Below are positions 1-8,177 of a DNA stretch of 35,186 bases, piece by piece. Source of the stretch: Acidothermus sp. (lineage in GTDB: Bacteria; Actinomycetota; Actinomycetes; Acidothermales; Acidothermaceae); NCBI GenBank assembly GCA_023512015.1, contig JAIMAI010000025.1:1-35186 (forward strand), given 5' to 3'. Positions within the stretch are counted from its first letter, which is position 1; the number at the start of each line of letters is the position of its first letter. The notes beneath the pieces are model-generated. The model worked only from the letters and a program-made list of their open reading frames with translations, was not told where the DNA came from and searched no databases. The translations under genes were made by a program, and so were the position numbers.

Positions 1-77
1 GGAGTCGAGACGACGGGTGCGACCAGCAAGGCGATCGGAAGACCAATGAGCGCGAAGAAGACGACCGGACGACGCAC
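1..77 (-). CDS. N-terminal fragment of a membrane or exported protein (cut by window edge)
   Basis: Only the first 25 codons lie in the window. Reading leftward from GTG at 77, the peptide begins VRRPVVFFALIGLPIALLVA: two arginines, then about 17 hydrophobic residues. That fits a signal anchor or first membrane helix with a cytoplasmic N terminus. The start is well supported, because a complete AGGAG (86-90 on this strand) precedes the GTG by about eight bases. It follows the rml/DUF2142 genes on the same strand after a 246-base gap, so it may be another surface-polysaccharide membrane protein, but the function cannot be told from this fragment. Confidence 0.55.
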   Translation of the reverse strand, partial: MRRPVVFFALIGLPIALLVAPVVST

Positions 78-205
78 AGCTGTGACTCCTGTGATCCTTG
101 AGTTCTGTGTTGTCAGAGTTACCTAAGCATGCTTCGTCCTAGATCGCGGCATTTTTGACAGATTTGCCAAGACTTTTTTCTCTGTATCTCGGTTCGCGCC
201 AACAG
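78..205. other. AT-richer gap upstream of the left-edge gene
   Basis: This gap is visibly richer in A/T than the surrounding genes, with T-runs at about 151-156 and 174-179 and a perfect 10-base palindrome AAGCATGCTT at 125-134. It lies just upstream of the minus-strand gene starting at 77, so it probably holds that gene's promoter and perhaps an operator. I could not find a convincing -35/-10 pair. No open reading frame here looks like a gene. Confidence 0.3.
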
Positions 206-235
206 TGCCTGTAGCTGCGTGCCCGCTACGAGGCA
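206..235 (-). terminator. Stem-loop downstream of the rml/DUF2142 genes
   Basis: TGCCT-GTAGC (206-215) pairs with GCTAC-G-AGGCA (225-235): a ten-base-pair stem with one bulged G and a nine-base loop. It lies about 90 bases after the stop of the minus-strand DUF2142 gene. There is no U-tract, so it is either a Rho-independent terminator of the U-less kind common in high-GC Gram-positives or a 3' mRNA-stabilising hairpin. Confidence 0.4.
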
Positions 236-323
236 TCGCTCGGTCGGAGTCGCAGGTTCAGATCGGCAGCAACGGAGCAGACCACGGGGTCATTGCCGAA
301 CTGCGGCTACCAGCACTGAGGAG

Positions 324-1919
324 CTAGGCATCGTGGACGGCGGCGTTGCTCACCGGAACCGATGGTTGGCCATGCCTTTCTCTGCCGGGATGCGCCCACT
401 GCGCGATGACACCGGCAACCCCTGCGATGACACTCACGGCGGCCACGATGGCGAGGAAGCGCATGCGCAGCGGACTCCACGCGGAGAGCATCCCCACGCG
501 GTCGATCAGATCGTTGCCGAAGTAGAAGTGGTGCACCCCGCGCTCGATCCCGATGGCCGCAGCCGACCACACGGCCACCGGAAGGATCGCAGGTAACAGC
601 CGCCTCAGGAAGTCTCGTCTCACGATGGGTGCGTTCCTCGGTCGGTGACGACTTACCGCGAGGGGAACGGCCGCCGCCATCGCCGCCAAACCGGGGTACA
701 GATACCGACCCTGCGCACCGGTGACCGTGTGCCAACGCAGCCAAGCCGTGTACGACTGCCAGGTGATTGCTAGCAGCAAACAAATCCCAGGCAGTTGGCT
801 CAGCACGAATTCGGCTCGATACCTGCGGGCACGGAATGCTGCGACCACTATCACGGCAATCAATGCGGCGCTTGCGGTGAGATAGGCCGCACGCGGTGGG
901 CTCATCTCCGTCCACCCGTAGTCCAGCCAGAAAGAGCGCGCTACCAGATCGGAGAAGTATCGCGCCCAGCCAGCGAAGGGGAGAGTGCCGTCCAGCATCG
1001 CATCGAGATACCCCGGCGGATAGCCGTTCGGCTGGATCTGGCCGAGGCGCAAGAGATTGAGCACCCACCACACGGCACCGAGGCACATCGCACTGAAGGT
1101 CAATAGTGCGGGTTTCAGAGCGCGTCGCCAGCCCCAGCGGTGCCCGGAAAGCGCGTACGCACCGAGCACGAGAACCCCGAGGGGCAAGGCGAGTCCTTTC
1201 ACCCAGAGGGCGGCCGCGTACGCCAAGCCCAAGCCAATCGCGGGGAGCACCCGTGGCGGTCGTTGAGCGAAGCGAACCGCGAGCACCGTCAAAAGTGCAC
1301 CGAGCGTAATCATCAAGGCGTCGTTGTTGACGGATCCGCCCAAGTGGTCGAACTGGGGAAGTGCAGCCGGCAGGAAAGCCGCAGCGCGGCTCGACGAGAG
1401 GGAGACGCCGAGATCTCGACTCAGCCGGTACGTGAGATACGGAATTGGAAGGAGCAGGGCCGCCGAACAGAGCCGGAGAATGAAAAGCGCGTGTTGTGTC
1501 GACCTGTCGAAGACATCGAAGAGCCGAGCCGGAATGGCCAGCAGGAGATAGTAACCCGGAGGATGTTGCGTCATCTGATCCGGCTCGGGCACGGTGGAAT
1601 CTCCCATGCGCCCGAGCTCGCGCAGACTCACCGATTCGTAGAGCTTCGAAGGAGGTTGACGCAACGGAGAAGCCGCCAGCAGTGCAGCCTGCAATCGCGT
1701 GACCACTTCCGCTTCTGCGATAGCAGGATCCAGGCGCGCGGCTCCTGCCGGAGGATACGAATGGCGATATGCCAGCGAGATGATCGTTGAGACGTGCTGC
1801 GGCTCGTCCGGCGCTCGGAACGGTGGAGTGACGGCGGCCCAGATGGTGAAAATCGCCGCGAGGAGCAGCGTCGCGCCGCCGATCGCAAGGACGGTTCGCC
1901 GCTTCTCCCCCATGGTCAC
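324..1919 (-). CDS. DUF2142 multispanning membrane protein (surface polysaccharide cluster)
   Basis: This is a membrane protein of about 530 residues with roughly a dozen hydrophobic helices. The first helix is followed by the outward loop motif PPFRAPDEPQH, the P-P-D-E-x-x-H signature of DUF2142 proteins. These resemble GT-C glycosyltransferases and occur in polysaccharide clusters; the donor, acceptor and reaction are not known. The Asp-Glu pair in the first loop lies where GT-C enzymes carry catalytic acids, which supports an undecaprenyl- or polyprenyl-sugar transferase role (inference). The start is either GTG at 1919, overlapping the rmlD stop as GTGA, or ATG at 1913; neither has a clear Shine-Dalgarno site, so coupling to rmlD is likely. 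It is the last gene of the rmlB-rmlD-DUF2142 chain. Confidence 0.8.
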   Translation of the reverse strand: MTMGEKRRTVLAIGGATLLLAAIFTIWAAVTPPFRAPDEPQHVSTIISLAYRHSYPPAGAARLDPAIAEAEVVTRLQAALLAASPLRQPPSKLYESVSLRELGRMGDSTVPEPDQMTQHPPGYYLLLAIPARLFDVFDRSTQHALFILRLCSAALLLPIPYLTYRLSRDLGVSLSSSRAAAFLPAALPQFDHLGGSVNNDALMITLGALLTVLAVRFAQRPPRVLPAIGLGLAYAAALWVKGLALPLGVLVLGAYALSGHRWGWRRALKPALLTFSAMCLGAVWWVLNLLRLGQIQPNGYPPGYLDAMLDGTLPFAGWARYFSDLVARSFWLDYGWTEMSPPRAAYLTASAALIAVIVVAAFRARRYRAEFVLSQLPGICLLLAITWQSYTAWLRWHTVTGAQGRYLYPGLAAMAAAVPLAVSRHRPRNAPIVRRDFLRRLLPAILPVAVWSAAAIGIERGVHHFYFGNDLIDRVGMLSAWSPLRMRFLAIVAAVSVIAGVAGVIAQWAHPGRERHGQPSVPVSNAAVHDA

Positions 1920-2794
1920 GACTCGGAGCCCAACCGAAGAGCGTCGGAACACTCGCGAAATGCCTGGGTCAGCGCGTCGCGCCAGTGACGCATCGGCGCG
2001 AGACCTGCCTCCTGCCATCGTCGGTGACCAAGCACGGAGTAGGCAGGCCGAGGAGCCGGGCGCGGAAAAGCCTCCGTCGTGGTCGGGTGAACCCGACCCG
2101 GCTCGGCCCCGAGCTCTTCGAAGATTGCCCGAGCAAAACCGAACCAGGTCGTCTCCCCTGTGTTCGTGCAGTGATAGATCCCGGGTGACGGTTCCCGGCG
2201 CACCAAGTCCACGATGCCGCCGGCGAGGTCACGCGACCAGGTCGGTGAGCCCCGCTGGTCGTCGACCACGCTGACGGTTTCCCGTTCGCGCTCCAGACGA
2301 GCCATCGTCTTGACGAAATTCGAGCCGACCGCTCCGTAGACCCATGCGGTCCGCACGACGTACGCACTGGGGTGCGCCTTCAGGACCAGTCGCTCGCCCT
2401 CCGCCTTGCTCTTCCCGTACACGCTGCGCGGTGCCACGGGGTCGTCTTCGTCATACGGCTCGGTGGCGTCACCGGCGAAGACGTAATCGGTGGAAACATG
2501 GACCAGCAGCCCTCCGGACCGCGAGGCCGCAGCCGCGACCGTCCCGGCGCCGGTCGCGTTCACCGCGAACGCAGTCTCGGGGTCGGATTCCGCAGCGTCG
2601 ACAGCGGTATAGGCCGCGGCGTTCACGACGACGTCCGGTCGGATCTCACGGAAAACGCCGTCCACGGCGGCTACGTCGGTGATGTCGAGATCGGCGTGGT
2701 GAAACCCGACGACGTCCTCACCGGCGGCCCGCAACACGGCGACGAGGTCGCTGCCGAGCTGACCTCCGGCTCCTGTGATCAACCAGCGGCTCAC
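1916..2794 (-). CDS. rmlD: dTDP-4-dehydrorhamnose reductase
   Basis: This 292-residue extended SDR enzyme catalyses the last step of dTDP-L-rhamnose synthesis, the NAD(P)H-dependent reduction of dTDP-4-keto-L-rhamnose. Family marks: the N-terminal Rossmann motif GAGGQLGSDL, the stretch DVVVNAAAYTAVDAAE (the NAAAYT motif of RmlD), HVSTDYVFAGD, the catalytic YGKSKAEGE (Tyr-x-x-x-Lys), and VVRTAWVYG. Length is normal for RmlD. The GTG start at 2794 overlaps the rmlB stop (GTGA), and its own stop overlaps the GTG of the DUF2142 gene, so the three genes are probably translated together from one mRNA. The reading frame stays open upstream of the GTG, but that part lies inside rmlB and is not RmlD-like. 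Confidence 0.93.
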   Translation of the reverse strand: MSRWLITGAGGQLGSDLVAVLRAAGEDVVGFHHADLDITDVAAVDGVFREIRPDVVVNAAAYTAVDAAESDPETAFAVNATGAGTVAAAASRSGGLLVHVSTDYVFAGDATEPYDEDDPVAPRSVYGKSKAEGERLVLKAHPSAYVVRTAWVYGAVGSNFVKTMARLERERETVSVVDDQRGSPTWSRDLAGGIVDLVRREPSPGIYHCTNTGETTWFGFARAIFEELGAEPGRVHPTTTEAFPRPAPRPAYSVLGHRRWQEAGLAPMRHWRDALTQAFRECSDALRLGSES

Positions 2795-3777
2795 CGGGGC
2801 AGCGCCGCCTTCTCCTTGAGCGGCCGCCACCACCATTCGTTCTCGTGGTACCAGCGGACCGTAGCGGCCAGACCATCGTCGAACGTGGTCCGCGGTTCGT
2901 AGCCGAGCGCCCGAATCTTCGAGTCGTCGAGGGAGTAGCGCCGGTCGTGGTTCTTGCGGTCCTCGACGAACTCCACCGAGTCCCAGGTGGCACCGCAAGC
3001 GTCGAGCAGTTTCTGGGTGAGTTCCCGGTTGGTCAATTCGAGGCCCCCGCCGATGTTGTAGTACTCGCCGGGTTTCCCTTTCTCCACGACGATTTGAATG
3101 CCCCGACAATGGTCGTCGACGTGGAGCCAGTCGCGCACGTTCAAACCGTCGCCATACAGCGGAACTTTTTTGCCGTCGATGAGGTTCGTGATGAATAGGG
3201 GGATGACCTTCTCGGGGAACTGATACGGACCGTAGTTGTTCGTGCACCTCGTGACGGAGATGTTCAAGCCGTACGTTCCCGCATAGGCTCGGGCGAGCAG
3301 ATCGGCGCCCGCTTTACTCGCCGAATACGGCGAATTGGGCTCCAGGATGTGGTCTTCGGTCCACGAACCTTCGGGAATCGAGCCGTACACCTCGTCCGTC
3401 GAGACGTGCACCACACGCGGGATCCCGGCCTGGACGCAGGCTTCGAAAAGCGTCTGGGCCCCGAGCACGTTGGTGACGACGAACTCGGCGGCACCGTAGA
3501 TCGAGCGGTCCACGTGTGACTCCGCTGCGAAATTGACCACGAGATCGTGGCCGGGGAGGACTTCGGCGAGCAGCCGCCCGTCGCAGATGTCGCCTTGGAC
3601 GAAGCGGTAGCGGGGGTTATCGGCCACCGGCGCGAGGTTGGCGAGATTGCCGGCGTAGGTGAGCTTGTCGTAGACGGTGACCTCAGCGTCCTCGTAGCCG
3701 GGGTACCCGCCGGTGAGCATGGTCCGCACGTAGTGCGACCCGATGAAACCTGCGGCACCGGTCACAAACACCCGCAT
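2791..3777 (-). CDS. rmlB: dTDP-glucose 4,6-dehydratase
   Basis: This 328-residue NAD-dependent extended SDR turns dTDP-glucose into dTDP-4-keto-6-deoxyglucose, the branch point to rhamnose and other deoxysugars. Residues seen: NAD motif GAAGFIG (7-13), catalytic Thr-Asp-Glu in STDEVYG (T127, D128, E129), Tyr151 and Lys155 in YSASK, and the substrate segment RCTNNYGPYQFPEK. The length matches bacterial RmlB. A GGCGGAG sequence precedes the ATG by three bases. The 128-base gap back to rmlA is less GC-rich than the genes and may carry a separate promoter; I see no clear consensus there. Downstream, its stop overlaps the rmlD start. Confidence 0.95.
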   Translation of the reverse strand: MRVFVTGAAGFIGSHYVRTMLTGGYPGYEDAEVTVYDKLTYAGNLANLAPVADNPRYRFVQGDICDGRLLAEVLPGHDLVVNFAAESHVDRSIYGAAEFVVTNVLGAQTLFEACVQAGIPRVVHVSTDEVYGSIPEGSWTEDHILEPNSPYSASKAGADLLARAYAGTYGLNISVTRCTNNYGPYQFPEKVIPLFITNLIDGKKVPLYGDGLNVRDWLHVDDHCRGIQIVVEKGKPGEYYNIGGGLELTNRELTQKLLDACGATWDSVEFVEDRKNHDRRYSLDDSKIRALGYEPRTTFDDGLAATVRWYHENEWWWRPLKEKAALPR

Positions 3778-3905
3778 GAGCTCCGCCTCACCTTGTCATC
3801 TGGAATGTTTTCGATCAATCACGTCGCACGCGTGCCGGCGACCACGACCCGATTGTGTCAGCAAGATGCTCCCACGCCGCCGCGGGGCGCGATGCCACGC
3901 CGACC

Positions 3906-4973
3906 TCAGAAGGCGAGCGAGACCTTGCTGTGGTCACCGAGCATCAGGCGGTGCGCCTTCGGGAGGGTGGACGACAGCGAGACCTCCACCTCTTTGCCGA
4001 TCAAGGAGTCCTCGATCCGGCTTACCCCGACAATCTTCGTCGACTCCAAGATGATCGAGTGCTCGATCTCCGTGCGCTCCAGGAGACAGTCGTGGTAGAT
4101 CGAGGTGAAAGGCCCGACGTAGCTATCGACGATCCGCGTCCCCCGCCCGATGATGGCCGGCCCGCGAACCGTCGACCGCTCGATCACTGCCCCCTCCTCG
4201 ATGACGACCCGCCCGATGATCCGGCTTTCCGCATCGAGGCGACCATGACAAGCAGGCTCGATCCCCTCGAGGACCTTGCGGTTGCACTCCAGCATGTCCT
4301 CCAGACGACCGGTGTCCTTCCAGTAACCGCTGACGAAGTGTGACCGGACGTCGTAGCCGTGGTCCACCAACCACTGGATCGCATCCGTGATCTCGAGTTC
4401 TCCGCGAGCACTCGGCTTGATCGCGCGAACGGCCTCGTGGATGGGGGGCCTGAACATGTAGACCCCCACAAGAGCGAGATCGCTCTTCGGGTTCGTCGGC
4501 TTCTCGACGAGACGAACAACCCGCCCCTCGCCGTCCAACTCGGCGATACCGAACTGCTGGGGGTTGTCAACCTTGGTGAGAAGGATCTGGGCGTCTGCTC
4601 CGCAGCGAGCAAACTCCTCGACGAGATCCGTGATGCCACCGATGATGAAGTTGTCGCCGAGGTACATGACGAAGTCGTCGTCCCCGAGGAAATCGCGCGC
4701 GATCAGAACACAGTGCGCCAGGCCGAGCGGTGCCTCCTGGGGGATGTAGGTCGCCCGGATCCCCAGCGCCGATCCGTCGCCCACCGCGGCTTCGATCTCC
4801 GCCCGGGTGTCCCCGACGATGATCCCCACGTCGGTGATGCCCGCGTCGCGGATCGCCTCCAGCCCGTAGAACAACACCGGTTTGTTCGCAACGGGGACGA
4901 GTTGCTTCGCGGAGGTGTGCGTGATCGGGCGAAGCCGGGTGCCTGCGCCACCCGAGAGGACGAGTGCCTTCAT
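3906..4973 (-). CDS. rmlA: Glucose-1-phosphate thymidylyltransferase, long form
   Basis: This 355-residue nucleotidyltransferase makes dTDP-glucose from dTTP and glucose 1-phosphate. Motifs: GGAGTRLRP (8-16), KQLVPVANKP (23-32) and the metal-binding Asp107 in YLGDN. It belongs to the long RmlA type (TIGR01208-like, StrD relatives), not the ~290-residue RmlA of most rhamnose pathways. The last third carries isoleucine/valine-spaced repeats (RIIGRVVIEEGAVIE, TKIVGVSRIEDSLIG) typical of a left-handed beta-helix. Long forms are often tied to secondary-metabolite deoxysugars, so the final sugar need not be rhamnose. The start has GAGG four bases upstream. It is transcribed toward rmlB and away from the YfhO-type gene. 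Confidence 0.9.
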   Translation of the reverse strand: MKALVLSGGAGTRLRPITHTSAKQLVPVANKPVLFYGLEAIRDAGITDVGIIVGDTRAEIEAAVGDGSALGIRATYIPQEAPLGLAHCVLIARDFLGDDDFVMYLGDNFIIGGITDLVEEFARCGADAQILLTKVDNPQQFGIAELDGEGRVVRLVEKPTNPKSDLALVGVYMFRPPIHEAVRAIKPSARGELEITDAIQWLVDHGYDVRSHFVSGYWKDTGRLEDMLECNRKVLEGIEPACHGRLDAESRIIGRVVIEEGAVIERSTVRGPAIIGRGTRIVDSYVGPFTSIYHDCLLERTEIEHSIILESTKIVGVSRIEDSLIGKEVEVSLSSTLPKAHRLMLGDHSKVSLAF

Positions 4974-5180
4974 GGCGCCTCACGCTACCCGCCGCGGGCC
5001 GGCGAGTGCGCACAGCCCGGGGAACACACCGTCGGCGAGGGCGGGCGACGCACCCGCGAGTAGGCATGCCGCGCTTCAAGATTCTGCTAGCCTCTGTGCC
5101 GCCTCATCATCCGGAGCAGAGTTCCCACCCTGGTCACGAGGTAGCGATCCGCCACAGGGAGCAGAGAAGGCGAAGCGACG

Positions 5181-5528
5181 ATGTCGACCCCTCCAATGCC
5201 GAGCAGCACGCAGGATGCCCCGACGTCGAATCCTTCCGGACGTCGGTTCTGGCGCTCATGGCGCGGGCAGGCAAGCAGCGCCTGGTACGACCGCTACGCG
5301 CTGGCCCTGCCGATAGTCTTCGTCCTCGCGACGATTGGCCCTGCGTTGATCGGCCTCAGAACCCTGCTGTCGGTCAACATGCTGACGCGCTGGATGCCGT
5401 GGCGCGCAGCACAGGGTGCAGATGCCCTTGGACATCAATTCTTCTCTACCGACACCGTAGATCAGGTCATGCCGGGAATCGCTTATGCGCGTCGCCAACT
5501 GTATGCAGGGCACATCGCCAATTGGTAA
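5181..5528 (+). pseudogene. 5' part of a YfhO-type membrane protein gene, ended by an in-frame TAA
   Basis: This 115-codon piece encodes a proline/serine-rich N terminus, one membrane helix (about residues 43-62) and the start of the first outer loop (FFSTDTVDQVMPGIAYARRQ), then stops at TAA 5526-5528 after ...HIANW. The same frame continues past the stop with DIVSGGGPLVSNPNLGLLDP, matching the family pattern in which a W is followed by GG-x-PL-x-x-NP-x-x-G. So the gene was one reading frame of about 998 codons broken by a single nonsense codon. Causes could be a real null mutation, a sequencing error or readthrough. TAA is one base from CAA, GAA or AAA. The start ATG has GAAGG about ten bases upstream; ATG 5196 is an alternative. 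Confidence 0.7.
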
Positions 5529-5606
5529 GACATCGTCTCGGGCGGTGGCCCTCTGGTCAGCAATCCGAACCTAGGTCTTCTCGATCCGCTCTCGCTGCCC
5601 TACTTC

Positions 5607-8177
5607 GTGTTGCCGCTCTGGCTCGCCCCGGCATTCGTCAAGTTGCTGGAATTGGCGGTTGCCATCGGGGGCTCGTATCTATTCCTGCGCAGAGTTGGTC
5701 GGAGTCGACTCGCCGCATCGACAGCCGGAATCGTCTTTGCGTCCTCCGGATTCATGGTGATGTGGACGAATTGGCCGCAAACTCGCGTCGCAGCCTGGAT
5801 TCCCGCTCTGTTCTGGGCGTGCGAACGCCTGCTCCAGCTTTTGCGCCCACGTGACACGGTGCTGGTGGCCTTCGTGATCGCGAGCATGCTACTCGGGGGG
5901 TTCCCGTCGGTCACCGGATATGCGTTGTACGCGGTCAGCGTCTACTCCGTGGTCAGGCTCATTGCCTTGCGTCGCAACGACCCGAACCCGACGGTTTGGA
6001 TGGCGAAGGCCGGAGCATACGCCATCGTTTCTTGCGCACTGGGCTTCGGTCTGGCCGCGATCCAGCTTCTCCCCTTCCTAGGCCAATTCACCCACATGGA
6101 CTTCGACTGGCGGCAACAGAACCCTCGGCTTCATCTCCCCCTTTATGGCCTGCTCACCGCCATCGATCCCTCAGCGAACGGTCTCGGCGTGAACGGAGTC
6201 AGCAGGGGCCCTTTCAATCCAATCGAGCTTGTCGCGTATGTCGGTGCGGTCTCGGTGGTGCTCGCAACCTTTGCCGCAAGTGTGTTGTTCTTGACTCGCC
6301 GTCAGCGACAAGCCCATGACCGTGGGATCCTCAGCTATTTTCTAGTGGCAGCCGTCATCGCCCTACTGCTGGGATGGGTCGGCGGGTCGTTGCTGGGGGT
6401 ATTTCAACACCTGCCCGTGTTCTCCAACAACTTCGTCGGGCGCATCCGATCCGTTCTCGGGTTCTTCGTGGCCGTGCTGGTCGCGTACGGCCTCGACTCT
6501 CTGTTGACGATAAGAGAACGCCGACAAGAAGTCCTGACGGCCTGGAATGGGTTGGCCGACCGTGGCCGCTTTGCGGTGAGCGAGGTGCGCCGCCTCTTGG
6601 GGTGGATCTGGTTCACGATCGCGTGGGTCGCGCTGCTGGCTACCACGGCCTTCGTCTTGGACAAAGAGCACGTGATGGCCATTCGCTTGCCGAACGGTGC
6701 CCAGGTGTGGTCGGCCATTCGTGCCACCCTTCCGGCCCCCCTTCTACTCTTCTTGGTCGCGATGCTGGGGGTCGTCATCGTCGCGCAAGCGAGGAGCCGA
6801 TCGGTGACTGCTTTCGTGGTCGTACTCCTCCCTGCACTGCTCGTCGGTCAATCCGTAGCCTTCTTCAGGAGCGTCCTACCCGGCGACAACCCAGATGATT
6901 TCTATCCGGTGACCAACACTCACCGTTTTCTTGCGTCTCACCTGGGCAATGATCGGTACGATGCAGCAGCACGCACGATGTACCCGAGCACCTCGCTGTA
7001 TTACGGCCTCAGAACCGTAACAGGGCACCAGTGGAACGACGTGAGTTGGGGTGATCTTGTAAACTCCGTCGATCCCAAAGCGCACGGATTGGGATTCGAT
7101 TATGGCTTTACTGATTACGTGACACCAAACCGCGCCGGCCAATCACATATTCTCGACCAGATGGGAGTGAGGTATTTCGTCTTTGAGCCGGGCCAGCTCG
7201 CAGGCGCGGTCACAGCCCCTCCTGTGCACTCAAGTGTCACTCTCCCGAGCCGAGCGGTCGCCACGTGCACTCTGCCCGGCGGGCCCTTGCGCGGCGTGAG
7301 TTTCGTCGTCCGCGCTCCCGTTACAGCGGAGAAGAACGCCGACATCATCGCGCATGTTTCACTTCAGGCAGGGGCCACTCGGATCGATTCAGCCCGCTTC
7401 CTCGCCAAAATCCCGGCGGGCGCCCTCGTGAACATCGCGGTGGCCGGCGAAGACCTCCCCGCTTCACAACCGATCACGATGCGCCTCTGGTGGAGCGGCG
7501 TCAGTGGACCCATAACCCTGGGTACCGACGGATCGCAGCTCGCCTGCGCGCCCGTCCGACCCCTCCCCGATGGGCTCAAGCTCGTGTATGCCGACGCAGG
7601 TTCGATCATCTACCAGCGCCTGACAGCACTGCCTCGAATTCGCTGGGCTTCGCGTGATGTCGTCGTCGCGAACTCAACGGCTCAGATCAACGCCCTCCAG
7701 AGCGGACTCGCCCCGGACACGGTCCTTCTCGACCAGCCTGGACCCTCCGCCGCCGGACAGCCTGCGAAAGTCACTGTGTTGAACGACGTGGGCGGAGCGA
7801 TCGACGTCTCGGTCGAGGCGAACGGCATGGGATACCTAGTGGTCGCCGATGCCATGCAGGTACCCGGATGGTCGGTGACGATCGACGGATCGAAGGCGTC
7901 GCTCATACCTGCAAATCACGCGATGGTTGCCGTTCCCGTACCAGCCGGCGATCACATTGTGCGGTTCCGCTATCACCCACCCCTCCAGAAGCTCGGCTTC
8001 GGCATCACGATCGGCTGTCTGGTCGTTGTGATCTCCGTGCTGCTCTTCTCCTCCCGGAACTCGCCTCGGCACGGGCGGCGCCCGCGACCCGCGACAATGC
8101 CGGCAGCGATCCGCGGGGACGACGCCGCAAGCGGCTACCCTCGGCAAAGTGACCCACCAACTCACCCTTCCGCCTGA
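5607..8177 (+). CDS. YfhO-family membrane protein, body of the interrupted gene
   Basis: This is the 3' portion of the gene that begins at 5181, in the same frame and free of further stops for 856 codons from GTG 5607. It holds about ten membrane helices and ends in an extracytoplasmic beta domain with the YfhO signature (MQVPGWSVTIDG, then PANHAMVAVPVPAGDHIVRF) before a last helix. YfhO proteins are GT-C-like and are implicated in glycosylating surface polymers in Firmicutes; the actinobacterial role is unproven. GTG 5607 has no clear ribosome site. A product starting there would lack the first helix and the loop with acidic residues where GT-C enzymes have their active site. Unless the TAA is read through or is an error, the protein is probably non-functional. 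It overlaps the next gene by 29 bases. Confidence 0.7.
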   Translation: MLPLWLAPAFVKLLELAVAIGGSYLFLRRVGRSRLAASTAGIVFASSGFMVMWTNWPQTRVAAWIPALFWACERLLQLLRPRDTVLVAFVIASMLLGGFPSVTGYALYAVSVYSVVRLIALRRNDPNPTVWMAKAGAYAIVSCALGFGLAAIQLLPFLGQFTHMDFDWRQQNPRLHLPLYGLLTAIDPSANGLGVNGVSRGPFNPIELVAYVGAVSVVLATFAASVLFLTRRQRQAHDRGILSYFLVAAVIALLLGWVGGSLLGVFQHLPVFSNNFVGRIRSVLGFFVAVLVAYGLDSLLTIRERRQEVLTAWNGLADRGRFAVSEVRRLLGWIWFTIAWVALLATTAFVLDKEHVMAIRLPNGAQVWSAIRATLPAPLLLFLVAMLGVVIVAQARSRSVTAFVVVLLPALLVGQSVAFFRSVLPGDNPDDFYPVTNTHRFLASHLGNDRYDAAARTMYPSTSLYYGLRTVTGHQWNDVSWGDLVNSVDPKAHGLGFDYGFTDYVTPNRAGQSHILDQMGVRYFVFEPGQLAGAVTAPPVHSSVTLPSRAVATCTLPGGPLRGVSFVVRAPVTAEKNADIIAHVSLQAGATRIDSARFLAKIPAGALVNIAVAGEDLPASQPITMRLWWSGVSGPITLGTDGSQLACAPVRPLPDGLKLVYADAGSIIYQRLTALPRIRWASRDVVVANSTAQINALQSGLAPDTVLLDQPGPSAAGQPAKVTVLNDVGGAIDVSVEANGMGYLVVADAMQVPGWSVTIDGSKASLIPANHAMVAVPVPAGDHIVRFRYHPPLQKLGFGITIGCLVVVISVLLFSSRNSPRHGRRPRPATMPAAIRGDDAASGYPRQSDPPTHPSA
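8136..8141 (+). promoter_or_regulatory. Candidate -10 box for leaderless LCP gene
   Basis: TACCCT fits the actinobacterial TANNNT -10 pattern and lies seven bases before GTG 8149, which would place the transcription start at or next to the start codon. There is no Shine-Dalgarno sequence and no good -35. It would let the LCP gene be expressed despite the nonsense codon in the gene ahead of it. Confidence 0.4.

Noticed and set aside
5526-5528. Recoding of the internal stop as selenocysteine or pyrrolysine
   Set aside because: The codon is TAA, whereas selenocysteine uses TGA and pyrrolysine TAG. Ordinary mutation, sequence error or low-level readthrough remain.
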